From Pseudoalteromonas fuliginea (lineage in GTDB: Bacteria > Pseudomonadota > Gammaproteobacteria > Enterobacterales > Alteromonadaceae), in NCBI RefSeq assembly GCF_000690055.1, contig NZ_JJNZ01000024.1, positions 62,001 through 126,000 of the forward strand: DNA of 64,000 nucleotides, read 5' to 3'. The notes under the pieces were generated by a model. It ran no database searches, was not told the origin of the DNA, and saw nothing but the letters and a program-made list of their open reading frames with translations. Of this stretch, positions 17,655 to 26,239 are shown one piece after another. Within the stretch, counting starts at the first letter, position 1. Every line of letters begins with the position of its first letter. Both the position numbers and the translations under genes were made by a program.

Positions 17655-19133
17655 CTATTTTTGTACTTGTACTTGTCCTGCGTCATCAAGTGCCGGTGTT
17701 TTACCTGCCCACTGCGCATTCAAACCAAATACCACTTTATTTACTATCAATGCAAAAGCTACACATACAATCAGTGTAATTGGCATTAAGTGAATGTAAT
17801 GAATGTCAGTATGTAGTGGTGAGTTTGCAAACGTAAGCATGCCGTACATTACAACACCTAAAATTACTGCTGCAATACCTGCACGTGCATCAACATTTTT
17901 AAATAATAAGCCCACTACAAAAATTGAGAATATAGGCATACTTAATAAGCCATTTAATTGCTGTAGCAAGTTAATAATACTGTCGGCTTGCTGGTAAATT
18001 GGTACAAGTACCAGTGTTAAGCTTGTTAGTAGCAATGTTACGTAACCACTTAGCTTTACAACACTTGGCTCTTTATTAAAGTAAGCTTCGTGAATGTCAC
18101 ACACGTATAGTGCTGTAGCTGAATTTAATAAACTGTTGTAAGTAGACAGCACTGCCGCCGCCATTGCCGCTGCAAACACACCGGTTAACCATGCTGGCAT
18201 TACATCACCTACAATTCGACCATAAGCAGCGTCGCCAATATCGCCGTAAAGTTTAAACGAAATAATACCCGGTAATACCACAATTGCAGGGACGATTAAA
18301 AAACGAATTCCCGCTGCGGCAAATATACCTTTTTGTGCTTCTTTAACATTAGGAGCAGCCATGGCTCGTTGTGTAATTGTTTGATTAGTACCCCAGTAAT
18401 ACATTTGAATAAAGATCATACCGGTTAAAAGTGTTGGCCATGGAATAGGTGAATCAGCATCGCCTATGAGTGTTAAGCGCTCCTCAGGAATACCCGTAAA
18501 GTCATAATTAATCGCATTTAGTGCTAAAAACACCACTAAAACAGCCATACCCAGTACCAGTAAACCGTTGTAAGTATCAGACACTGCAACTGCACGTAGA
18601 CCACCAAAAAACGCATAAATAGCACCAATAATGGCAAATGCGGTGGCAATATACATTAGCGGAATATCAACCTTAAACATGGTTTGCATAAATAGCGCGC
18701 CAGAATAAATAACCGCTGGCATATAAATAAGTGCATTACCTAAAAAGAATAATCCCCCAATAACAGCGCGAATATGTTTGTTGTTATAGCGCTTTTCTAA
18801 AAGCTCTGTGGTGGTAGTACAGTTGTATTTATAATAAACAGGAATGAAGACCTTAGCTAAAATAATTAAGCCAATAATCGCCGCAAGCTCCCACCAAACA
18901 AGCAAAGCCATTTGGTTACCATTCATACCTACTAGTTGGTCGGTACTTAAGTTAGTAAGTGTTATTGAACCTGCAACAAACATCCAAGTAAGGCCACCGC
19001 CCGCTAAAAAATACTCTTTGGTTTGGCTTTGTCCGTTATTACGATTTTGGCCTCGGCATTTCCAATAAGTAAGGCCACCAATTAAAGCGGTGACAAAAAC
19101 AAAAACCACCAGCTGTAAAATGTTATCTGACAT
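17655..19133 (-). CDS. Sodium/solute symporter (SSS family), galactoside/sugar type
   Basis: 492-residue membrane protein with about 13-14 hydrophobic segments and the SSS pattern GG(L)TWMFVAGSITLTNLSTDQLVG, resembling bacterial SglT-type sugar symporters and their sodium-site region. It would take a sugar or small galactoside across the inner membrane with sodium, as expected in a marine bacterium. It is the last gene of the unit TonB receptor - halogenase-like - SapC-like - symporter, 53 bases after the SapC-like gene, and directly precedes the cytoplasmic alpha-galactosidase. The substrate is inferred from context. Confidence 0.9.
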   Translation of the reverse strand: MSDNILQLVVFVFVTALIGGLTYWKCRGQNRNNGQSQTKEYFLAGGGLTWMFVAGSITLTNLSTDQLVGMNGNQMALLVWWELAAIIGLIILAKVFIPVYYKYNCTTTTELLEKRYNNKHIRAVIGGLFFLGNALIYMPAVIYSGALFMQTMFKVDIPLMYIATAFAIIGAIYAFFGGLRAVAVSDTYNGLLVLGMAVLVVFLALNAINYDFTGIPEERLTLIGDADSPIPWPTLLTGMIFIQMYYWGTNQTITQRAMAAPNVKEAQKGIFAAAGIRFLIVPAIVVLPGIISFKLYGDIGDAAYGRIVGDVMPAWLTGVFAAAMAAAVLSTYNSLLNSATALYVCDIHEAYFNKEPSVVKLSGYVTLLLTSLTLVLVPIYQQADSIINLLQQLNGLLSMPIFSIFVVGLLFKNVDARAGIAAVILGVVMYGMLTFANSPLHTDIHYIHLMPITLIVCVAFALIVNKVVFGLNAQWAGKTPALDDAGQVQVQK

Positions 19134-19186
19134 GTGTGTGTCTCCTACGCGTTACGCGCAATGTCTGTGTAATAAAAAAGTGCACG

Positions 19187-19948
19187 CTACAACGCGTGCG
19201 CATCTCGACTTAGTTCTAACTTAATTTGCTTTAAAGGCATAAGTTCGGGACGTTGGTTGTGCAGCTTTACCAATGCATTTAACTGAAACAGTGAAATAAG
19301 CATACTGTTAAGCACACTTAGGTAACCTTGCTTGTGTAAGTTTGCAACGGTATCGCTATCTAAAGTTTGCAGTTTGTCTTCATCAACGGTGCTCAAACCT
19401 TGAATAGTTTGGGTTTCGCCTTGTTCAAACTGCAATACAATATCTATGTTTTTAATAAGCCCTAAGCGCGCTACTTCTTGGGTAAATTGATACGTTTGAT
19501 AATCATTTTTTAAATCGCTCTCAAGTAGCTTTTGTTGCGAATTTAAAAATAAGCTTGGCTTACCTTTAGCATCAAATAGTGCCTCGCCTTGCTGCGTATT
19601 TACGGCTGAGCTTTGATCATCAATCGCAATAAAGTAGTCGCTGCTATTTGCTTCACGGGTCATTAAATAAAGAGGGTGAGTTTGTATACATACCGGTGTG
19701 TAAAGCGCCTGCCACTGGTTGTTATTAACCAATAAACTTTGCCCAGCACTAAAGCTTGTTAAACCCGATACGGTATAACTGCCGTTTTGCGCATTTCGCG
19801 CTAAAAATATAGGTAAGTCGCATGCAGCTTTTGCCACTTCGTTAGCTCTTAAATTAACTAAATGCTGCGTTTTTGCATATTCAACACCTGCATTAGGGTT
19901 AATTTTTAATGTTTGGTGTTTGGTGTTTACTAGTTCACTAATAGCCAT
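19187..19948 (-). CDS. SapC-like protein
   Basis: 253-residue protein of the SapC-like group (Pfam SapC), best known by name from a Campylobacter S-layer gene. In Alteromonadales, Xanthomonads and Caulobacters such genes recur next to TonB receptors and tryptophan-halogenase-like genes in carbohydrate loci. Visible features are PIFLARN, PLYLMTRE-type segments and an acidic middle with FxxEGxAL-like residues. There is no signal peptide or membrane helix. It ends 53 bases before the symporter gene and starts 12 bases after the halogenase-like gene. Its biochemical role is unknown. Confidence 0.78.
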   Translation of the reverse strand: MAISELVNTKHQTLKINPNAGVEYAKTQHLVNLRANEVAKAACDLPIFLARNAQNGSYTVSGLTSFSAGQSLLVNNNQWQALYTPVCIQTHPLYLMTREANSSDYFIAIDDQSSAVNTQQGEALFDAKGKPSLFLNSQQKLLESDLKNDYQTYQFTQEVARLGLIKNIDIVLQFEQGETQTIQGLSTVDEDKLQTLDSDTVANLHKQGYLSVLNSMLISLFQLNALVKLHNQRPELMPLKQIKLELSRDAHAL

Positions 19949-19960
19949 AGTTACACATCC

Positions 19961-21505
19961 TTAAACTGGGTTAGCCGCTAACCACTGCTCAATATAAGCG
20001 CGGTGTGGCGGCAAAGTTTGCAACATCTGCTGTGTAAGCTGGCTGTTACGTTCAATTATTTGTTTGGCTTGCGCGTCTTGTGAATACAAATAAGCCTGTT
20101 TAGTAAAGTCTGGTTTGAAGCCCATACCATATAAAACGTACTGGTAGCTGGCGGCTGGGAATAACTCTAATGCGCCATGAAAATCTTGAATAAGCGGGCC
20201 ACGGCTTCCCCAAAGCAGTAAATCTTCTTGCAGGGTTTGTGGAATAGTGTCCGGATGTACATGTGCTTGCCAGTAAGGTTCTGGGCGCTTGGTTAGCATG
20301 TAATGGAGCTTTAAAAAGTCGATAATGCGCTGCCAGCGGTAGTTCATTTGCTCGTTAAAGCGTTTAGCTACAATAGGCATTACTTGTGTATCTGCTGGCA
20401 TATGCTCTGCTACAAAGCGTGCTGAAATTTCAACAAGCATAATAGCGGTTGCTTCAAGCGGCTCTACAAACCCTGCTGACATACCCACTGCAACACAGTT
20501 TTTATGCCAAAACTTCTCACGGTAGCCCGACTCAAAGCTAATTTTACGGGCAGTTAAACCATTTGCTGCATCGCCTAAATAGTTTCGTAAGTTTTGCTCT
20601 GCTTCATCGTCTGATAAAAATTTGCTTGAATATACATGCCCTACACCACGACGATGCGTTAAACCTATATCCCAAATCCATCCAGCGTTTTGCGCTGTTG
20701 CTATGGTATGGCTGGCTAAGGAGTCATCGTTTTCATCGTAAGGGACTTGCATCGCCAGTGCGCTGTCGTTAAATAGCACGTGGTCCATTTTTTTAAACGG
20801 TACGTTGAGCGCTTGGCCTAATAACAATGATGAAAAACCAGTACAGTCTATAAATAAATCGGCGCTTATAATGCGGGTTTGATCTTTTAGAGTAAGCTCA
20901 TTTATTGCACCATCGTCATCAAGTTTTACCTGATCAACAGTACCAATAATATGCTCTACGCCAGGCTTACTTTTACAATGCTGTTTAAGCATTTCTGCAA
21001 AAGCGCCGGCATCTAAGTGATAAGCGTAATTACAGTTACCTTGATATTCACCTTGCGCTATACCTCTTGGGGCTAAGCTTGCTTCGCAAATATCATGTTG
21101 AAAATTAGTTTGCTGTGCAAAATCTTCAACATTATCTAAATAAGGGGCTAAATCTATGCGGCCGTAGCCTAGCGGTACAGTAAATGGATGGTAGTAAAAG
21201 TCGTTGTTGCCGTGCGTCCAATTTACAAATTTACCGCCTTGTTTAAAGGTGGCGTTACAGGCTTTAAATACATCAACTTCACGCAAACCTATTTGCTGAA
21301 GTGTGTTTTTCATCGTGGGCCAGGTACCTTCACCTACACCAATTGTTGGAATATCTGACGATTCAACCAACATCACTTTTAAGCCATCACCATTTTTACC
21401 TTGGTGATACGAAGCTATAATTGCAGCGCTCAACCATCCTGCTGTGCCGCCACCAATTACTGCGATTGTTTTTATTGTTTTTATTGTTTTTATTGTTTTA
21501 TTCAT
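19961..21505 (-). CDS. Tryptophan-halogenase-like flavoprotein
   Basis: 514-residue FAD-dependent protein of the tryptophan-7-halogenase family. It has the GGGTAGW FAD motif at about residues 18-24, a lysine in the CNATFK region corresponding to the catalytic Lys79 of PrnA, and FVEPLEATAI with the conserved glutamate. The WxWxIP motif is only partly kept (WIWDIGL). Family members in carbohydrate loci are not proven halogenases. The N-terminus has four KTI repeats coded by a 9-bp tandem repeat. It belongs to the leftward TonB-receptor transport unit, and a natural-product role is unlikely here. Confidence 0.88.
   Translation of the reverse strand: MNKTIKTIKTIKTIAVIGGGTAGWLSAAIIASYHQGKNGDGLKVMLVESSDIPTIGVGEGTWPTMKNTLQQIGLREVDVFKACNATFKQGGKFVNWTHGNNDFYYHPFTVPLGYGRIDLAPYLDNVEDFAQQTNFQHDICEASLAPRGIAQGEYQGNCNYAYHLDAGAFAEMLKQHCKSKPGVEHIIGTVDQVKLDDDGAINELTLKDQTRIISADLFIDCTGFSSLLLGQALNVPFKKMDHVLFNDSALAMQVPYDENDDSLASHTIATAQNAGWIWDIGLTHRRGVGHVYSSKFLSDDEAEQNLRNYLGDAANGLTARKISFESGYREKFWHKNCVAVGMSAGFVEPLEATAIMLVEISARFVAEHMPADTQVMPIVAKRFNEQMNYRWQRIIDFLKLHYMLTKRPEPYWQAHVHPDTIPQTLQEDLLLWGSRGPLIQDFHGALELFPAASYQYVLYGMGFKPDFTKQAYLYSQDAQAKQIIERNSQLTQQMLQTLPPHRAYIEQWLAANPV
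21465..21499. repeat. 9-bp tandem repeat in the halogenase-like gene
   Basis: ATTGTTTTT repeated 3.9 times on the plus strand, coding for (KTI)n at residues 3-14 of the minus-strand protein. The unit is a multiple of three, so copy-number changes would alter length but not frame. Confidence 0.9.
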
Positions 21506-21548
21506 AATGGACTACTCTTTGAGTATCTTTGATAACGTTTTATACAAC

Positions 21549-21568
21549 AAATGCCCGGTAGGGCATTT
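21549..21568. terminator. Hairpin upstream of the halogenase-like gene
   Basis: AAATGCCC-GGTA-GGGCATTT, an 8-bp perfect stem between the TonB receptor gene and the halogenase-like gene. It may attenuate read-through, so that the receptor mRNA exceeds the downstream mRNA. Confidence 0.55.
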
Positions 21569-21668
21569 GGATTTAATGTGGTTCCATTTTAGCCAATTAG
21601 ATTAACTAATATACATTACTGTTAAATTAACCTAATTGGTATTAGCACCAAAGTGCTGCAATGAAACA

Positions 21669-21689
21669 AGAGGCGAGAAGTTCGCCTCA
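21669..21689 (-). terminator. Terminator after the TonB receptor gene
   Basis: Read leftward, TGAGGCGA pairs with TCGCCTC around ACTTC, followed by a TTGTTTC tail, nine bases after the receptor stop codon. Confidence 0.65.
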
Positions 21690-21697
21690 AACATTAA

Positions 21698-24445
21698 TTA
21701 AAACGATCCGCGAATACCAAACGCGTAACGTGAGCCATTATCTTCTACTGAATAGATTTGGTTAGCAAAACGACCTGTTTGTACTAACTCTTCCTCAGTA
21801 ATATTGATGCCCTCTGCAAAAATAGTGAAGTTTTCGTTAATATCGTAGCTTGCACTAATATCCCACTGACCGTAAGTTTCTACGTTCACTGGTTCACCGT
21901 TAAAGCCATTATCAACTAAGCGTAAAAAGCCTTCACGGTTGTTAAATGCAACACGTGCTTGCCAGTTATCTTGCTCATAAAACAATATTAAGTTTTGCGA
22001 ATCGCCTAAACCTTCAAGTGCAAATGTTTGTGTGGTGTCTGCGCCTACGCTAATGTCACTATCTACGACTGTGGCATTGGCTATAATACCAAAGCCATTA
22101 TCAAATATGTGCGTCACACCAACTTCATAGCCCGTTACTTTAGCTGACTCACCATTTTGAGGGCGAGTTACTGTGTATACCTCTGAGCTACCATTGAGTT
22201 CATCATCAGCTTGGTCTGTACATGTAGTACACGCAAAATCAGGACCCGAACGGTCAGACATTTCAAATGTTTCTGCACCTGTTAGCGTGACAATGAAGTC
22301 GTCAACTTCTTTACTAAATACTGCAAAGCTAAATAAGTTAGCATCGTTGTAGTACCACTCGTAAGAAATATCCCAGTTTTCTGATTGGAATGGCTTAAGA
22401 GCAGGGTTGCCACCATTTGCCGTTAAGTTTTGACGACGAGGCTCGTTAAACGTAGTCGCTGGTGATAACTGCGACATCGTTGGACGAGTAATACTGTCGT
22501 ACGTAGCAAAACGTAAAATCATATTGTCTTGCAGTTCTAACTTAACATTTAAAGATGGTAGTAAGTTTGAGTAGCTAGTCCCTTGTTCAATGCTTGTAGC
22601 CGGACCAAATACGTTAGCAAACAAAGTTGCATCCGTCGTTGGGATTACATCACTAATAAAGCTCTGTATTGCAGCTACTTCAATATCAGTTTCAGAATAA
22701 CGTGCACCTAAGTTAACGGTTACAGGCATATCCGCAAGGTCAAAACCAAGCGTAAAGTCCATGTATAGGCTGGTGATGTCTTCGTTGATTGTGTAGCGGT
22801 TATTTTGTAATGTTGGCTCTACTGGGAAACCTTGATCGGCTAAATAATCAAGCATTTTATCACCATCGTAGCTATAAAATGTATCGATCAAACCAGGGAA
22901 GTAGTTACTCGCTGTATAAGCTTCAAAATCAATTGCATCAAGTGGTGCTTGCGTCCCATAACCACAAAATTGACATTGAGTACCATAAACTTGAAAACTT
23001 GATTTTTCACGCTCTTGGCGATAAGCACCAAAGTTGATTCGATCTACAGGGCCTTTATCTGGCACGTATTCAAAATCGGCTTTTACTTCAGTAATTTCAT
23101 CTTCATCTGTAAACTGAAGACCGACTTCATTGTAGTGAAGGCGCGCAAGGCTAGGATCTGGGAGTGAACCATTTTCAAACCCGTCATGCTGAACAGTAGG
23201 AACACTGCCTGTACCATCAAAGCTATAGCTATTAATAATACCTACAACATTAAAACGGTCAGTACCTGCACGGTCGTTTTCAGCTGTTGAGCGAGATACA
23301 TCAAACTTTGCTTTTAGTGACTCGTTTACTTGCCAGTCAACATTAATACCAAATGCTTTGTTAGTTACATCACGAGAGTTACGAGTGTGCGACACAAAAT
23401 CACTTGCAGGGTCGCCACTTGGCGCACCTAAACCCACTTCTTGAGAGAAAGTTAAAAGCGTGCCTGTTTCTGGATCAATCGTTGCGCTACCTACGCGGTC
23501 TGGTTCGAACCAAGATGCTAAATCGCGTACTGTTGAATCAACTTCAAATTTTGAAATCATGCCATCAACAGTAATAGTAACATCGTCAGATGGCGCATAT
23601 TGCAGTACTAAACTTGCATTTGTACGCTCACGGTCTTGCTCATCAACAACTTGGTCCCAGTTACGTGGAATATAGGCATTTTCAAACAATACACCATCAG
23701 TTGGATTAGAGATTGTTTGGCCGCCGCGCCAACCTGCCGTTAAAATTTGGTTATTTTGAAGTTTACGTTGTTGATTAGTGATGGCAAAAAGCACACCTAG
23801 CTTATCATCGTTAAACGTATTACTTATTAAGAATGATGTTGATGGGGATACTTCTTCAGAAAGGCTTTCGTACATACCTTTAACTGAACCTAAAATATGT
23901 AAACCACCAAAATCAAAAGGACGTGCTGTAGTTACGTTAACCGTACCACCAATGCCGCCTTCTTGAAGCGTTGCTGTATTACTTTTATAAATATCAGCAC
24001 CGGTGATTTGATCTGCGGCTAATACATCAAAATTAAATTCACGACCTGCACTGTCTGTCGCAATTTGACGACCATTAACAAGTACAGTATTAAATTGTGG
24101 ACCAAAACCACGAATAGTTACCGCTTGTCCTTCACCACCACTGCGGTCAATTGCTACACCTGTAATACGTTGTAGAGATTCTGCGACGTTTAAATCAGGA
24201 AATTTACCAAGATCTTCTGCTTTAATCCCGTCTGTAACAACATTAGATGCTTTTTTATCTAACATTGATGAACGTAAGCTGCTGCGGATACCCGTTACTG
24301 CGATAACTTCAACATCCTCATTTACTACTGTAGGCGTATCGCCTTCAGCGCCTTGAGCTGCAACGTTTCCGCTTGCCAATATGCCAGTGATAGCAATACT
24401 GATCGCGGTTTTCTTGTTGAACGATAACTTATTGTTAATTATCAT
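21698..24445 (-). CDS. TonB-dependent receptor (carbohydrate type)
   Basis: 915-residue outer-membrane receptor with a cleavable signal peptide (about 30 residues, ending in NVAA-QG), a plug domain (about 50-170, with DLGKFPDLNVAESLQRITGV and VTIRGFGPQFNTVLVNGR-type motifs) and a 22-strand barrel ending in a C-terminal Phe (FGIRGSF). The pattern is that of the TonB-Xanth-Caul group, typically used for sugars rather than iron. It heads the leftward transport unit and carries the 17-bp palindrome in its upstream region. It should move an alpha-galactoside or larger glycan into the periplasm using TonB energy. Confidence 0.94.
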   Translation of the reverse strand: MIINNKLSFNKKTAISIAITGILASGNVAAQGAEGDTPTVVNEDVEVIAVTGIRSSLRSSMLDKKASNVVTDGIKAEDLGKFPDLNVAESLQRITGVAIDRSGGEGQAVTIRGFGPQFNTVLVNGRQIATDSAGREFNFDVLAADQITGADIYKSNTATLQEGGIGGTVNVTTARPFDFGGLHILGSVKGMYESLSEEVSPSTSFLISNTFNDDKLGVLFAITNQQRKLQNNQILTAGWRGGQTISNPTDGVLFENAYIPRNWDQVVDEQDRERTNASLVLQYAPSDDVTITVDGMISKFEVDSTVRDLASWFEPDRVGSATIDPETGTLLTFSQEVGLGAPSGDPASDFVSHTRNSRDVTNKAFGINVDWQVNESLKAKFDVSRSTAENDRAGTDRFNVVGIINSYSFDGTGSVPTVQHDGFENGSLPDPSLARLHYNEVGLQFTDEDEITEVKADFEYVPDKGPVDRINFGAYRQEREKSSFQVYGTQCQFCGYGTQAPLDAIDFEAYTASNYFPGLIDTFYSYDGDKMLDYLADQGFPVEPTLQNNRYTINEDITSLYMDFTLGFDLADMPVTVNLGARYSETDIEVAAIQSFISDVIPTTDATLFANVFGPATSIEQGTSYSNLLPSLNVKLELQDNMILRFATYDSITRPTMSQLSPATTFNEPRRQNLTANGGNPALKPFQSENWDISYEWYYNDANLFSFAVFSKEVDDFIVTLTGAETFEMSDRSGPDFACTTCTDQADDELNGSSEVYTVTRPQNGESAKVTGYEVGVTHIFDNGFGIIANATVVDSDISVGADTTQTFALEGLGDSQNLILFYEQDNWQARVAFNNREGFLRLVDNGFNGEPVNVETYGQWDISASYDINENFTIFAEGINITEEELVQTGRFANQIYSVEDNGSRYAFGIRGSF

Positions 24446-24511
24446 TTTTTAAAAACTCCTGATTGTGTGTAGTCGTTGTGTCGTTGTGGTAGTGCAAATA
24501 GTTTCAAATAC

Positions 24512-24528
24512 TATTTATATTATAAATA
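24512..24528. promoter_or_regulatory. Candidate operator upstream of the TonB receptor gene (perfect palindrome)
   Basis: TATTTATATTATAAATA, the same 17 bases as before glpD, 66 bases before the receptor start codon. Confidence 0.65.
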
Positions 24529-24635
24529 CTTTAAATCAAGCTGGAGTGCAACCTTTTCCTTGATTGTAGGGCGTTATTTATTACCGTATTTTTTCTTTTT
24601 ATTTTCTTTAAATTAACATCAACATATTGAGTTAA

Positions 24636-25607
24636 TTACGAAAATGCGTAAATAATAACCTGCTCATAAACTTCATCAGGTAATAAATTAGCTTTTGGAT
24701 AATTTTCACGGTTTGGCGCGTCAGGCCAATTTTGCGCTTCAAAACACAAAGCTTGTCGTGCTTTAAACGGCGCACCGACGAAGTTAGCGGTGTATAACTG
24801 CATACCTGGCTGAGTGCTTTTGAGCGTTAAATTAACCTTCGTGTGTGGCGAGATTAATGTAGCCATCGTCTTTAAACTGCTGTCATCATTAAAAATATAG
24901 CAGTGGTCAAAGCCATTTCCAGCTTCTAGCTGAGGATGAATGGCGCTTAATGCCTCCCCAACTTGACTTGGTTTAGTAAAATCAAAACAAGTACCTGTCA
25001 CTAATGCCGCTTCATTAAGCGGGATGCTGGTTTTATCGATGGGAAGGTAGTGACTGGTATTTACTTGAACAGAATGATCATTAATTGATTCGCTGCCATC
25101 AAGGTTAAAATAACAATGGTTAGTAAAATTAACGAGTGTTTCTTTGTTAGTCGTAGCTTTAAAGCGTAATGCAAGCTCGCCATTTTTAGCACTAATCGTT
25201 TGCCAAACCTGTAACTCACCGGGGAAGCCTTGCTCACCATCGGGCGAGCAATAATAAAGCTCAACTTCACTTTCAGTTTGTTTGGTTACTTGCCAAAGTA
25301 CTTTATTAAAGCCTTTAACACCGCCATGTAAGCTATTAGGGCCGTTGTTCGTTTCTAATTGATACTGCGTACCAGATAAGCTGAAACGCCCCTTTGCAAT
25401 ACGGTTAGCGTATCTACCTACTGTAGCGCCAAGGTAAAATGGGTTTTCAAGATAGTATTGAGGGTCATCGACGCAAAGTGTCATTTCTTGCTTTTTAAAC
25501 TTTATGCTTTTAATTATTGCACCAAATGGCAAAATTTCAGCGGTTAAATCTTTACCATCACTGAGCTGAATAACTTGTAAAAGCTGGTTATTGGCAATAG
25601 CTACCAC
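24636..25607 (-). CDS. galM: Aldose 1-epimerase (galactose mutarotase)
   Basis: 323-residue GalM-family protein that converts beta- to alpha-galactose for galactokinase. It shows the NRIAKGRF and NNGPNSLHGG segment with the catalytic histidine, a second catalytic His in NHCYFNLDGS, GNGFDHCYIF and the FEAQNWPDAPN region with the catalytic glutamate. It is transcribed alone, leftward, ahead of the TonB receptor unit and behind a near-match to the island operator. It completes the Leloir pathway 18 kb from galETK. Confidence 0.95.
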   Translation of the reverse strand: MVAIANNQLLQVIQLSDGKDLTAEILPFGAIIKSIKFKKQEMTLCVDDPQYYLENPFYLGATVGRYANRIAKGRFSLSGTQYQLETNNGPNSLHGGVKGFNKVLWQVTKQTESEVELYYCSPDGEQGFPGELQVWQTISAKNGELALRFKATTNKETLVNFTNHCYFNLDGSESINDHSVQVNTSHYLPIDKTSIPLNEAALVTGTCFDFTKPSQVGEALSAIHPQLEAGNGFDHCYIFNDDSSLKTMATLISPHTKVNLTLKSTQPGMQLYTANFVGAPFKARQALCFEAQNWPDAPNRENYPKANLLPDEVYEQVIIYAFS

Positions 25608-25661
25608 ATGTATTCTCCAATCAAATTACCGAATTAACATTTTCTGTTATGACGGCGCAAC

Positions 25662-25678
25662 AATATATATTATAAATA
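25662..25678. promoter_or_regulatory. Candidate operator upstream of galM
   Basis: AATATATATTATAAATA matches the palindrome TATTTATATTATAAATA at 15 of 17 positions, 54 bases before the galM start. Confidence 0.5.
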
Positions 25679-25807
25679 GTATATAACTGAAGCCTGTAAC
25701 TCAATCTAAATACGTTAAAATTTCTCGATAAAAATTTACAGCTGCCATTATTTATTTACAATAATTAAGCTTCGCCGGAGGTTATATAAAATATAGGCTC
25801 CTCAAGG

Positions 25808-26206
25808 TCAGCTTCTTTGGCATATATGCTCATTAAGCGCTGTTTTTTCGTCAATACTAAGGGCCTGCTTTGATTTTGCGATAAAATCGTATCTCACCAT
25901 AACGGCTTTACCTATTGCGCAGCATTTATCATGTTGCCATGCTTCTTGCCTAAGCGTAAAAGAGCTAGTGCCTATATGCTCTACAGAGGTTTTTACTGTT
26001 ACTTCGTGGCCATAAAATAATTCGCCTACAAACGACACTTCAACTTTGGCAATTATCAACTTCCAATCATGTGGATTTAAATCAGGCGTAAAAAACTTAA
26101 AAATAGGTGCACGTGCAACTTCAAACCATACCGGGAGTACGGTATTGTTAATATGTCCGAGCGCATCAGTTTCACTAAAGCGCGGCATCACTTTTTCAAT
26201 AAACAT
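25808..26206 (-). CDS. Hotdog-fold acyl-CoA thioesterase (4HBT/YbgC-like)
   Basis: 132 residues with the 4HBT signature: the catalytic Asp in RFSETDALGHINN (about 9-21) followed by WFEVARAPIF, then the beta-sheet GEVSFVGELFYGHEV-like stretch. It hydrolyses an acyl-CoA thioester; chain length cannot be read from sequence. It stands divergent to the following oxygenase gene with a 33-base gap, so their promoters overlap. Nothing ties it to the galactose island. Confidence 0.85.
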   Translation of the reverse strand: MFIEKVMPRFSETDALGHINNTVLPVWFEVARAPIFKFFTPDLNPHDWKLIIAKVEVSFVGELFYGHEVTVKTSVEHIGTSSFTLRQEAWQHDKCCAIGKAVMVRYDFIAKSKQALSIDEKTALNEHICQRS

Positions 26207-26239
26207 AAAAATCCAATAATAATTATATAAAGGTTACTC

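Noticed and set aside
21465..21499. Phase-variation (on/off) switch by tandem repeat
   Set aside because: The unit is 9 bp, a multiple of three, so slippage cannot shift the reading frame.
19961..21505. Natural-product halogenase gene cluster
   Set aside because: There are no biosynthetic partners; the neighbours are a TonB receptor, SapC-like protein and sugar symporter, the usual carbohydrate-locus setting.
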